64,000 nucleotides of DNA, taken from NCBI GenBank assembly GCA_036495425.1, contig DASXMW010000031.1, positions 1-64,000 on the forward strand, given 5' to 3'. The notes under the pieces are model-generated. The model made no database searches, had not been told where the DNA came from, and saw nothing but the letters and a program-made list of their open reading frames with translations. A program made the position numbers and the translations under genes. This DNA is from Bog-532 sp036495425 (GTDB lineage: Bacteria > Actinomycetota > Actinomycetes > Streptosporangiales > Streptosporangiaceae). Positions 8,078 to 16,068 of this stretch are shown one piece after another (positions within the stretch are counted from its first letter, which is position 1; the number at the start of each line of letters is the position of its first letter).

Positions 8078-8764
8078 CTATCCGGGGGTGAACGTGGCCA
8101 CCAGGTAGGCCACCCCGAACGGGCCGTCCGCATAGAGCACGCCGGTGGCCGGGCGTCCCGGCCCGAGCGCGCCCGCCAGCACCTGCCAGGCCGGGCGGCC
8201 GGTGGCCATCAGGTCCCGGGCCAGCCCGGGATCCACCGCGACCAGCGCGGCCAGGTCGCCGTCCCAGACGGCCTGCTCGATCCCGGAATCGAACGGGACC
8301 GCCCGCTCGTCCAGGTAGCCGGGGGCCGTGGTGCTCCGGCGGGCGCTGCCGTCCCCCAGGGCCAGCAGCGCGGTGCGGGGCGCGGCCCCGGCCAGCCGCT
8401 CCCCCAGCGCGGCGCAGGCGGCCGGCGGTTCGCGGTCGGAGACGCACTGCAGCAGGCGGGGCCCGGTGTACCCGGCCTGGTCGAGCAGGAGCGCGCCCAG
8501 GCCCAGCGGCAGCGGCAGACCAGGCACGCCGCCGCCCGGGCCGAGGGCCGGGGCGTAAGCGGACAGGTCCAGGCGGCTGCCCGGATCCCACTGGGCCGTC
8601 TCGGTGGCCGGGCCGGTCACCACCACCAGGTCCGGGTCGCCGGCAGCGAGCCAGGCCACGGCGCGGGCGCAGGCGTCGCGCAGTTCCGGCAGCAGCGGGT
8701 CACGCCCGGTCAGGTCGGGGGCCAGCAGCGGCGGGGCCGGGCACAGCGCGGCCCGGGTGATCAG
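8078..8764 (-). CDS. class III extradiol-dioxygenase-like protein
   Basis: A 228-residue protein of the LigB-like / MEMO-related fold found in many actinomycetes. The ORF extends well upstream of the first ATG/GTG/TTG: in frame it reads 'ITRAALCPAPPLLAPDLTG', the conserved family N-terminus, directly after a CTG at 8762-8764. That CTG overlaps the folP stop as CTGA and has AAGGGG at correct spacing, so I take CTG as the start. The first GTG, at 8659, would delete 35 conserved residues. It has few other His residues and may not be a true dioxygenase. It is the last gene of the folP operon; its function is unknown. Confidence 0.8.
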   Translation of the reverse strand: MITRAALCPAPPLLAPDLTGRDPLLPELRDACARAVAWLAAGDPDLVVVTGPATETAQWDPGSRLDLSAYAPALGPGGGVPGLPLPLGLGALLLDQAGYTGPRLLQCVSDREPPAACAALGERLAGAAPRTALLALGDGSARRSTTAPGYLDERAVPFDSGIEQAVWDGDLAALVAVDPGLARDLMATGRPAWQVLAGALGPGRPATGVLYADGPFGVAYLVATFTPG

Positions 8765-9666
8765 GCCAGCCCCTTGAGGACGCGGGCCGGACGCAGGTCG
8801 CCCTTGACCGCGGCCACCATGTCGAGGGCCTGCCGGGTCTCGGCCACCTGGTGGGCGCGGAACATCCGGGCCCCGAGCCAGGCCGCCACCGAGGTCACGG
8901 CCAGCGTCCCGGCCAGCCGCTCCTCCAGCGGCACGCCGAGGGTCTCACCCACGAAGTCCTTGTTGGACACCGACACCAGCACCGGCCAGCCGGTGGCGGT
9001 CATGTCGGCCAGGCGCCGGGAGACCTCGAGCGAGTGCCAGGTGTTCTTGCCGAAGTCGTGGGCGGGGTCGATGAGGATGCGGCTGGGGTCGACCCCGGCC
9101 TGCTCGGCCCGCCGGGCCAGGGTCAGCGTCCGGTCCAGGACGTCGGCCATGACGTCGGCGTAGGCGGCGCGGAACAGCCGGGTCCGCGGGCGCAGGCCGC
9201 CCGCGTGCGAGCAGACCAGCCCGGCGCCGAACTCGGCGGCCACCTCGGCCAGCTTGGGGTCCCAGCCGCTCCAGGTGTCGTTGAGCAGGTCGGCGCCGGC
9301 CGCGCACACGGCCCGGGCCACCTCGTGCCGCCAGGTGTCCACGCTGATGACCAGGTCCGGGTAGGCGGCCCGGACCGCCTCGATGAACGGCACCGTGCGC
9401 CGGATCTCCTCGTCCACCGTGACCTCGGCGGCCGGGCGGGCGGGCACGCCGCCGACGTCGAGGACGTCGGCGCCCTCGGCCACCACCGCCTGCACCCGGT
9501 CCAGGGCCGCGCCCTCGTCCCAGGTGATGCCGGGCCGGTAGAACGAGTCCGGGGTCCGGTTGACGATGGCCATGACCAGCGGCCGGGTGGCCGCGAACTC
9601 CTGGGTGCCGAGCCGCAGCGGCCCGGGCTCACGGTGCCCCCCGGCCCGGGCCGGGCGGTCGCCCAT
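8761..9666 (-). CDS. folP2: dihydropteroate synthase paralogue (FolP2-like)
   Basis: A 301-residue TIM-barrel protein related to dihydropteroate synthase, which joins pterin pyrophosphate to p-aminobenzoate in folate synthesis. It matches the mycobacterial FolP2 branch: 'VNRTPDSFY' replaces the usual VNVTPDSF; the pABA/pterin loop is 'DVGGVPARPAAEV' rather than DIGGESTRPGA; and 'LIDPAHDFGKNTWHS' replaces DPGIGFGK. From family knowledge FolP2 proteins have little or no synthase activity, so its role here is open. The ATG at 9666 follows two bases after the SDR stop. It sits between an SDR and an extradiol-like gene, not in a folate operon. Confidence 0.9.
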   Translation of the reverse strand: MGDRPARAGGHREPGPLRLGTQEFAATRPLVMAIVNRTPDSFYRPGITWDEGAALDRVQAVVAEGADVLDVGGVPARPAAEVTVDEEIRRTVPFIEAVRAAYPDLVISVDTWRHEVARAVCAAGADLLNDTWSGWDPKLAEVAAEFGAGLVCSHAGGLRPRTRLFRAAYADVMADVLDRTLTLARRAEQAGVDPSRILIDPAHDFGKNTWHSLEVSRRLADMTATGWPVLVSVSNKDFVGETLGVPLEERLAGTLAVTSVAAWLGARMFRAHQVAETRQALDMVAAVKGDLRPARVLKGLA

Positions 9667-9668
9667 GC

Positions 9669-10361
9669 TCAGGACGCGCCGTAGACCGGGATGTGCGCGC
9701 CGGACACCACGTCGGAGCCGTCCTCGACCAGGAACCGGACCACCCGGGCGATCCGGGCCGGGGCCACCCAGGTCGAGTAGTCGGCGTCCGGCTGGGCGGC
9801 CCGGTTGCCGGGGGTGTCGATGGTGCCGGGCAGGATCGTGTTGACCCGCACCCCGTCCTTCTTGTACTCGGTGGCCAGCGCGTCGGCCAGGGCGATGACC
9901 GCGGCCTTGCCGGTCACGTAGCCGGCCGCGCCCGGGAACGGGCGCACCGCGGCCCGGCTGGACACGCACACCACCGACCCGCCGCCCCCGGCGATCAGCT
10001 CGGGCAGGGCGGCCTGGGTGGTCACGTACAGCGGGCGCAGGTTGAGCTGGACCAGGCTCTCGAACTCCTCGATCGAGGTCTCGTGCACCCGGCCGCCGAT
10101 CCCGAACCCGCCGACCAGGTTGACCACGGCCCGCAGCGGGGTGTCGGGCGCGGCGGACGCACGGGCCACCACCGCGCTGGCGTCGTCCGGGCTGGACAGG
10201 TCGGCCTGGACGGTCTCCAGCCGCGGCGCGTCCGGGAGGCGGGACAGCTCCTTCTCCGCCACCCAGGGCACGACCACCCGCCAGCCCGCGGCCAGCAGGT
10301 CCTCGACCACCGCGACCCCCAGCCCGCCCGAGCCGCCGGTTACGATCGCCGTTCCGTTCAT
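9669..10361 (-). CDS. short-chain dehydrogenase/reductase
   Basis: A 230-residue classical SDR. The Rossmann nucleotide loop is 'TGGSGGLG' at residues 8-15, the 'NLVGG' strand follows, and the catalytic residues are Ser in 'VCVSSRAAV' and Y-x3-K in 'YVTGK'. It oxidises or reduces an alcohol/ketone with NAD(P). Its start codon overlaps the stop of the upstream acyl-CoA dehydrogenase (ATGA), and it is followed two bases later by folP2, so the three are translated as a unit. Together with the dehydrogenase it could act on acyl-CoA or ring-derived intermediates; the substrate is not known. Confidence 0.93.
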   Translation of the reverse strand: MNGTAIVTGGSGGLGVAVVEDLLAAGWRVVVPWVAEKELSRLPDAPRLETVQADLSSPDDASAVVARASAAPDTPLRAVVNLVGGFGIGGRVHETSIEEFESLVQLNLRPLYVTTQAALPELIAGGGGSVVCVSSRAAVRPFPGAAGYVTGKAAVIALADALATEYKKDGVRVNTILPGTIDTPGNRAAQPDADYSTWVAPARIARVVRFLVEDGSDVVSGAHIPVYGAS

Positions 10362-11509
10362 CTGGTCCCTTTCTGCAGCGCGCGAGCGATGACCATCCGC
10401 TGGATCTGGTTGGTGCCTTCGAAGATCTGAGGCACCTTGGCCTCGCGCAGATAGCGTTCGGCCGGGAAGTCCCGGGTGTAGCCGTTGCCGCCCAGCACCT
10501 GCACGGCGTCGGTGGTGACCCGCATGGCCATGTCGGTGGCCACCAGCTTGGCGATCGACGCCTGCCGGTGGAACGGCAGGCCGCGGTCCCGGCGGCGGGC
10601 CGCGTCCAGGTAGGTGGCCCGGGCCGACTCCACCCCGGCCGCCATGTCGGCCAGCATGAACTGCAGGCCCTGGAAGCCGATGATCGGCTGCCCGAACTGG
10701 CTGCGGCCGCGGGCGTAGTCGACCGCCTCGTCCAGCGCGGCCTGGGCCAGCCCGACCGCGCAGGCGGCGATGCCGAGCCGCCCGGAGTCCAGCGCTTCCA
10801 GGGCGATCTTGAGGCCCTGGCCTTCGTCTCCCATCCGGCGGCCGGCCGGGACCCGGGCCTGGTCCAGCTGCAGCTGGGCGGTGGGTGAGGCGGTCAGCCC
10901 CATCTTGCGCTCGGGGGCGCCGAAGCCCAGGCCGGGGGTGCCCGCGTCCATCAGCAGGCAGGTCACGCCGCGGCCGCCGTCGTCGCTGGTGCGCACCATG
11001 ACCGTGTAGAAGTCAGCCTGGCCCGCGTGCGTGATCCAGGCCTTGGTCCCGGTGACCAGGTAGTCGTCGCCGTCCCGACGGGCGCGGGCCGACAGCGCGG
11101 CCGCGTCCGACCCCGCCTGCGGCTCGGACAGCGCGTAGGCCCCGAGCAGGTCGCCGCCCAGCTGGGCGGGCAGCCACTCATCACGCTGGGCGTCGGTTCC
11201 GAAGCGGGCCAGCGGGAAGCATGACATGGTGTGCACCGACAGCCCGACCCCGACCGTCATCCACGCGGCCGCGATCTCTTCCAGCGCCTGCAGGTACACC
11301 TCGTAGGGCACGTCACCGCCGCCCCAGCGCTCCGGGTACGGCAGCCCCAGCAGCCCGCTCTGGCCCAGCAGCTTGAACTTCTCCCGCGGGAACCGGCCCT
11401 GCGCCTCGGCCTCGCTGGCGGCCGGCTTCAGCTCGTCGCGGGCGATCTCCCGCGCCAGGTCGACCAGCGCCTCGGATTCATCGTCAGGAAGCATCCGCTC
11501 GGCAGGCAT
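10358..11509 (-). CDS. acyl-CoA dehydrogenase
   Basis: A 383-residue FAD-dependent acyl-CoA dehydrogenase. 'YALSEPQAGSDAAAL' marks the flavin/substrate domain. The C-terminal 'IFEGTNQIQRMVIARAL' carries the catalytic Glu of the medium/short-chain class, in contrast to the long-chain-like enzyme at 2656. Electron acceptor would be electron-transfer flavoprotein. It is cotranscribed with the SDR, folP2 and extradiol-like genes; an ACAD plus SDR pair suggests a short oxidation sequence on one specific acyl-CoA. It lies 21 bp downstream of the unknown gene ending at 11531, so the upstream secreted-protein pair may share its transcript. Confidence 0.95.
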   Translation of the reverse strand: MPAERMLPDDESEALVDLAREIARDELKPAASEAEAQGRFPREKFKLLGQSGLLGLPYPERWGGGDVPYEVYLQALEEIAAAWMTVGVGLSVHTMSCFPLARFGTDAQRDEWLPAQLGGDLLGAYALSEPQAGSDAAALSARARRDGDDYLVTGTKAWITHAGQADFYTVMVRTSDDGGRGVTCLLMDAGTPGLGFGAPERKMGLTASPTAQLQLDQARVPAGRRMGDEGQGLKIALEALDSGRLGIAACAVGLAQAALDEAVDYARGRSQFGQPIIGFQGLQFMLADMAAGVESARATYLDAARRRDRGLPFHRQASIAKLVATDMAMRVTTDAVQVLGGNGYTRDFPAERYLREAKVPQIFEGTNQIQRMVIARALQKGTR

Positions 11510-11530
11510 GCTGCCACGCTAGCCGGGAGG

Positions 11531-12244
11531 TTATTGAGCTGCCACATCGGGCGGGCGGCCCGCCGCGGCTGCCCCTGGTTCGGCCGGCTCACCGGGCCGG
11601 TGACCTTCGTCTCCAGCGCCGCGGGGAAGCAGGGGTATCCCATGGCCGATGGCGATGACCAGGTGCGGGCTGATCCTTCGCCTTGCTTTGACGAGATCCA
11701 CGTTCCCACCGGGCACTTCCAGCGAGAGCGAGCCGGTGACTTCGCAGTCTCCGGTTTTCAGCGCCGTGAGCAGACCGTTCCAGATGACCAGGGCGGCTAC
11801 CTCGATGTCGAAGACCACGGTCAGCTGGAACCGGAAGGTGTGCACGTTGACGCCGTCGACGAGCAGGTCAATGGTGGGTTCGTGCGCTGAGGTGACCCGG
11901 TGTGTGCCGAGCTGGACGATCTCCCGCCGGCCGGGCGCCTGCCTGGTCTGCCGGGCGGCGTTGACGATTCGTTTCCGCGTCCGCCAGCCGTAGATGAGCA
12001 GGTCGCCCAGGTCCAAGTCGAGCAAGCCCGCCGCGGCTGAGGCGAGCTGCTCTTCGGCGGCGTCGCGTCCCTGCCGGGTCAACCTGGCCAGCTCGCCGCC
12101 GCACTGCTTAAGCACGTCGTGATCGGAGAGCAGCTGCCGGAGCTGATCGAGGTCGTCCTCGGAGCCGTCGCTCAGCAGGAACGTCCGGATGGACAGGCCG
12201 TTCTGCGGGGCGGCTGAGGCCATCTGCGGGTTGGACCAGGTCAT
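11531..12244 (-). CDS. unknown soluble actinobacterial protein
   Basis: A 237-residue protein that I do not recognise. The first 90 residues are acidic and helical ('SDGSEDDLDQLRQLLSDHD', 'ARLTRQGRDAAEEQL'). The middle (about 120-190) looks like beta strands with alternating hydrophobics ('LLVDGVNVHTFRFQLTVVF', 'CEVTGSLSLEVPGG'). It has no signal peptide or membrane helix. The last 35 residues are Gly/Pro/Ala-rich and of lower quality, perhaps a late frameshift. Its start overlaps the stop of the membrane-anchored protein upstream (ATGA), so the two products are probably made together and may interact. Confidence 0.8.
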   Translation of the reverse strand: MTWSNPQMASAAPQNGLSIRTFLLSDGSEDDLDQLRQLLSDHDVLKQCGGELARLTRQGRDAAEEQLASAAAGLLDLDLGDLLIYGWRTRKRIVNAARQTRQAPGRREIVQLGTHRVTSAHEPTIDLLVDGVNVHTFRFQLTVVFDIEVAALVIWNGLLTALKTGDCEVTGSLSLEVPGGNVDLVKARRRISPHLVIAIGHGIPLLPRGAGDEGHRPGEPAEPGAAAAGRPPDVAAQ

Positions 12245-13125
12245 CGGGACACCTCCTCGTACTGGTGATTTCCGCGGTGGTCGAGGTGCGGGTCCAGCCT
12301 GACCGAAACCGACGAATGGCCTGGCCGTCGTTCAACGCCGGTCGACAGCGAGACGGACCGCCCCGTTTGCACGCGGACGTGCTTGCTGACCCAGCCCCGG
12401 GTTCGTCGGCCATGCAGGAGCGACGAGGCCCGGACCGCGAGCAGGGCGGCCAGGGCGAGACCGGTGCCGGTGCCGCCGATCAACGCGGCCGGCACCCATG
12501 GTCCGCTGGTGTGACCCTGGTCCTGCGGTGGCACCACCACGGCTGAGGATGGCGATGGCGAGGCGCCCTGATTGGTGCCGGCCGGGGTCGGGCTCGCAGC
12601 TGCCGAGCTGGCCGATGTCGAGCTGGCTGAGGCTGAATTCGGGGTCGGTGATGCCGGAGGGGGGGTCGGGGTCGGCGAGGTGGAGGTAGGCAGCGAAGCG
12701 ACCACTTCTACAATTTGTGAGGCGAACGCTTTGCCCCAATGGCTTGAGCACTGGGCCGTCACGTCGAGCGGACCGGGCTGGATGTCAGCCGGAATCGTCG
12801 CCGACTCCGTGAAACTGCCAGCTGACATGGTGACGGAGCCCAGGGGCACCAGGTCGTTGCCTGCTGTCTCAGCGTTCAGCGTCACCACCGAACCGTCAAT
12901 AGCGGCTAGTGGCCCGGCCGAATCGGATGGGCTCGGCTCGGGCGCGGTGCACGCGTCGAAGCCGCTGCCGCTGATGACCACGTTCCCGCCGGGCTCGATG
13001 CTTGACGGTGAAACGACTATCACGGGCCCTTGAGCGGCAGCAGCTATCGCGAGGGCCGCCGACAGGGCGGCCAGCCCGCTAGCCAGAATTCTTCGCAAAC
13101 GCATCCATATCACCGCCGCACCCAT
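12241..13125 (-). CDS. secreted, single-pass membrane-anchored protein
   Basis: A 294-residue exported protein. It has an N-terminal signal/anchor (about 8-33, 'ILASGLAALSAALAIAAAA'), an extracellular beta-rich domain (about 34-145) opening 'VIVVSPSSIEPGGNVVISGSG' like IPT/TIG or related immunoglobulin-like modules, a Ser/Thr/Pro linker (about 146-205), a transmembrane helix (about 210-232) and a basic cytoplasmic tail. The two Cys in the outer domain could form a disulfide. A later ATG at 13104 is an alternative start. Translationally coupled to the next gene. It may be a surface sensor or adhesin; no ligand can be inferred. Confidence 0.85.
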   Translation of the reverse strand: MGAAVIWMRLRRILASGLAALSAALAIAAAAQGPVIVVSPSSIEPGGNVVISGSGFDACTAPEPSPSDSAGPLAAIDGSVVTLNAETAGNDLVPLGSVTMSAGSFTESATIPADIQPGPLDVTAQCSSHWGKAFASQIVEVVASLPTSTSPTPTPPPASPTPNSASASSTSASSAAASPTPAGTNQGASPSPSSAVVVPPQDQGHTSGPWVPAALIGGTGTGLALAALLAVRASSLLHGRRTRGWVSKHVRVQTGRSVSLSTGVERRPGHSSVSVRLDPHLDHRGNHQYEEVSR

Positions 13126-13282
13126 ACGGAGCAGGCAGCGGCGGTATAGATACAGGGCTGGGCGCGGCCCCGAAATTTACGCCTGGATATTCGTGACCTG
13201 CAGCTGGGCTCCAGCCGCAGCCAGCAGGACGGTCGTGGGCCTCGGCCCAGCCGCTGCTGTCCCGCAGACGGTACCGGGCGTA

Positions 13283-13390
13283 CTAGCGGATGGTTTCCAG
13301 CAGCCAGAACCGCGGCTCGTCCCGGTAGGTCTCCGGCTGCACCAGGCTGCTGCCGACCAGCACGACCAGCGCCCCGGATTCATCGCCAGG
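13283..13390 (-). pseudogene. C-terminal relic of an AfsR/LuxR-type ATPase regulator
   Basis: Reading on from the MFS stop codon, in the same frame, gives 35 residues including 'LVVLVGSSLVQPETYRDEP' and 'RFWLLETIR', then a stop at 13283-13285. 'SLV...PRFxxLETIR' is the hallmark boundary after the NB-ARC ATPase domain of SARP/LuxR-type regulators. No start codon and no remaining upstream domains exist, so this is a leftover of a deleted large regulator. The remainder of 13126-13282 holds nothing recognisable. Confidence 0.55.
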
Positions 13391-14584
13391 TTAACCGTGG
13401 GTCGCGCCCCGGTGTTCATGCAGGGCGGCCGGGACGACGGCCAGGACAACGAGGCCGGTCAGGGCGAAGGCGACCGGGTAGCCGGTGGCCGTGGCGAACA
13501 GGCCGAAGGCGGCCGGGCCGGCGCCGTAGCCCGCGTCGTAAGCCAGGTTCCAGCGGGCGCTGGCCTGGGCCTCGGGCAGTCGCTCGAGCATCAGCGCCAG
13601 CGTCGCGCCCTCGATGACGCCGAAGCCGGCGCCGAACAGCACCATGCTGGCCATGACCAGGACCGGGGACGACAACCCCAGCATCGCGGCCAGGCCGAGC
13701 ACCGACACGATCAGGGCCGGGACGAGCAGCCGGCCGTGGCCGTAACGGTCGCCGTGCCGCCCGGCCTGCCAGCGGCTCAGCGTGGCCACCACCGACTGGA
13801 CCAGCAGGGCCACCGAGCAGAGGCTGGCCGGGATGCCCTTGGCCAGCGGGAGGAACGAGTCGACCACGCCGGCCGCGACTGTGCAGGCGGCGAAGATCAG
13901 CGGCAGCCGCAGCGCCGGGCCGGACCGGGACCGGGCCGGGCCGCGCGACGAACGGCCCTGGCTCTGGCCGCGGCCGGGCAGCCAGCGGATCGCGGCCACG
14001 GGCAGCAGGCCGGAGACCGCGGCCAGCGCGGCCACCACGGTGGCCAGGTGGTGACCGGCCAGCCAGACCCCGGTGGGCAGCGCGAGCACGGCCGGGACCC
14101 CGGCCACCAGGCCGAGCAGGCCGAGTCCTTCGCCGCGCCGGTCCGGCGGCAGCAGCGTGGCGGTCAGCGCGCCGGTGGCCACCCCGCACAGGCCGAAACC
14201 GACCCCGCGCACCAGGCTGACGGCGAGCAGGACCGCGGGCGGCTCGGGGGCGAGCAGGACCAGGGCCGGGAGGCCGAGCAGTACGGCCCCGGTCACGATC
14301 ATCGTCCGGTAGCCGAGCCGGCGGATTCCGGGGGCGGCGACGGCCTCGGCGGCCACCGTGCCGAGCAGCAGCGATCCGGTGATCAGCCCGGCGCCGGAAC
14401 TGCTGGCCCCGGCCGCCGCGGCCAGCATCGGCATGACCGACAGCAGCAGGAAGAAGCTGCTCAAGGACGTGAACTCGGCCGCGAAGGACAGGGCCAGCGG
14501 CAGGCTGAGGAGCCGGGACCGGGGGTGGTCCGGGGCCGGTGGACGGGGCCGGATGGCGGGCGGGGCGGGCGTGACGGTGCTCAT
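13391..14584 (-). CDS. MFS transporter
   Basis: A 397-residue major facilitator with about 12 hydrophobic helices and the loop-2 region 'RRLGYRTMIVTGAVLLG'. It resembles the YfcJ/aromatic-efflux group of small-molecule exporters. The ATG at 14584 is preferred to the TTG at 14605 because TAGCGT lies seven bases before it, the layout of an actinobacterial leaderless promoter. It is divergent from a MocR regulator across 47 bp and is the likely target of that regulator. The substrate is unknown. Confidence 0.9.
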   Translation of the reverse strand: MSTVTPAPPAIRPRPPAPDHPRSRLLSLPLALSFAAEFTSLSSFFLLLSVMPMLAAAAGASSSGAGLITGSLLLGTVAAEAVAAPGIRRLGYRTMIVTGAVLLGLPALVLLAPEPPAVLLAVSLVRGVGFGLCGVATGALTATLLPPDRRGEGLGLLGLVAGVPAVLALPTGVWLAGHHLATVVAALAAVSGLLPVAAIRWLPGRGQSQGRSSRGPARSRSGPALRLPLIFAACTVAAGVVDSFLPLAKGIPASLCSVALLVQSVVATLSRWQAGRHGDRYGHGRLLVPALIVSVLGLAAMLGLSSPVLVMASMVLFGAGFGVIEGATLALMLERLPEAQASARWNLAYDAGYGAGPAAFGLFATATGYPVAFALTGLVVLAVVPAALHEHRGATHG

Positions 14585-14631
14585 GGCCACGACGCTATGA
14601 GGCAACCGGCCTCCTGATAAGGTCCAATTTC

Positions 14632-16068
14632 ATGGCGATTGAGTGGTCCGGTTTGGGGCCGGAGCTGCTCGTGCGGCTGGACCGGTCGGCGGCTCAGCCG
14701 CTGCGGGCCCAGCTGGAGACGAGCCTGCGTGAGGCGATCAGGGACGGCCGGCTGCGCGGCGGCGAGCGGCTACCGTCCTCGCGCGAGCTGGCCCGCGGGC
14801 TGGGGGTCTCGCGCGGCATGGTGCAGGAGTGCTACGGCCAGCTGCTGGCCGAGGGCTACCTGGCCAGCCGGGGCGGGTCGGCGACCCGGGTGGCCGACCT
14901 GGCCGAGCAGCCGCCGGCCACCGCCGCTCCGCCTCCCCGGCCGGTTCGCCAGCCCGGGGAACGGGCGTTGATCGCCGACTTCCAGGCGGGCGTGCCGGAC
15001 CTGTCCAGCTTCCCGCGCACCGACTGGGCCCGGGCCGTCCGGCAGGCCTGCACCGAGATCGCCTCGGCCGACCTGGGCTACGGCGACCCGCACGGCAGCG
15101 CCGTGCTGCGCGAGGTGCTGGCCGGCTACCTGCGCCGGGTCCGGGCCGCGCACGCCGTGCCCGGGCAGATGACCATCACGGGCGGTTTCGCCCAGGGCAT
15201 CAACCTCGTGCTGCGCGCGCTCAGCCGCGAGCCGGGACTGACCTGCGTGGCGTTCGAAGATCCCGGATACGGCAGCGCGCAGGCCGACGAAACCCTTCGT
15301 GCCGTCCTCGGCATGGGCCTGCGGGTCGCCTACGTACCAGTTGATATGGAAGGTCTGGTGGTGGGCGCCCTGGCCACGAGTGGAGCCCAGGCGGTCGTGG
15401 TCACGCCGGCCCACCAGTCCCCCACCGGGGTCGTCCTGTCCGCGGGCCGCCGGCACGCCCTGATCGACTGGGCCCAGCGCACCGGCGGCCACGTGATCGA
15501 GGACGACTACGACTCGGAGTTCCGCTACGACTCCGATCCGGTCGGCGCGCTGCAGGGACTGGCTCCGGACCAGGTGTTCCTGCTCGGCACGGCCAGCAAG
15601 GCGCTGGCCCCGGCGGTGCGCCTGGGCTGGGTGCACGCGCCCGCGGCGCTGGCCGGGCCGGTGGCGGCCGAGAAGGAGATGAGCGACCGTGGCTCCAGCA
15701 CCGTCGACCAGCTCGCCCTGGCCGCCCTGCTCACCTCGGGCCGTTACGACCGCCACCTGCGCCACATGCGCTCGGTCTACGCGGCCCGGCGCTCGGCCCT
15801 GGTCGAAGCGTTCGCCCGCCACCTCCCTTCCGTCCGGCTGACCGGGCTGGCGGCCGGCTTCCACGCCATCGCCCCGCTGCCCCCGGGTGCGGACGAGGCA
15901 GCCGTCGTCGCCGCGGCCCGGGCCCGGCGCGTCGGGCTGCACGGCCTGGCCGGGTACCGCGGCGCCGACGACCCGGCGGCCCCTCCGGCCCTGGTCATCG
16001 GCTTCGGCAACGTCCCCGAGCGCGCCATCGACCCCGCCATCGCCGCCGTCGCCGACCTGCTCGGCTAG
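14632..16068 (+). CDS. MocR-family regulator (GntR HTH + aminotransferase-like)
   Basis: A 478-residue fusion of a GntR winged helix (about residues 15-80, 'LREAIRDGRLRGGERLPSS') and a fold-type I aminotransferase-like domain (about 110-478). The PLP-binding Lys is K323 in 'GTASKALAPAVRLGW', and the 'IEDDYDSEFRY' motif is typical of MocR/PdxR. MocR proteins sense PLP or a PLP-amine adduct and usually regulate a divergent gene, here the MFS exporter. TAAGGT eight bases upstream of the ATG, with no Shine-Dalgarno, suggests a leaderless mRNA. No vitamin B6 genes are adjacent, so a PdxR role is less likely. Confidence 0.93.
   Translation: MAIEWSGLGPELLVRLDRSAAQPLRAQLETSLREAIRDGRLRGGERLPSSRELARGLGVSRGMVQECYGQLLAEGYLASRGGSATRVADLAEQPPATAAPPPRPVRQPGERALIADFQAGVPDLSSFPRTDWARAVRQACTEIASADLGYGDPHGSAVLREVLAGYLRRVRAAHAVPGQMTITGGFAQGINLVLRALSREPGLTCVAFEDPGYGSAQADETLRAVLGMGLRVAYVPVDMEGLVVGALATSGAQAVVVTPAHQSPTGVVLSAGRRHALIDWAQRTGGHVIEDDYDSEFRYDSDPVGALQGLAPDQVFLLGTASKALAPAVRLGWVHAPAALAGPVAAEKEMSDRGSSTVDQLALAALLTSGRYDRHLRHMRSVYAARRSALVEAFARHLPSVRLTGLAAGFHAIAPLPPGADEAAVVAAARARRVGLHGLAGYRGADDPAAPPALVIGFGNVPERAIDPAIAAVADLLG

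Noticed and set aside
7794..8108. 104-residue plus-strand ORF in the gap after the racemase gene
   Set aside because: No homology-like features, overlaps the racemase 3' end, and its start lacks a ribosome-binding site.
13193..14617. 474-residue Gln/Arg/Gly-rich ORF opposite the MFS gene
   Set aside because: Shadow of the MFS gene; the apparent composition arises from reverse-complemented hydrophobic codons.
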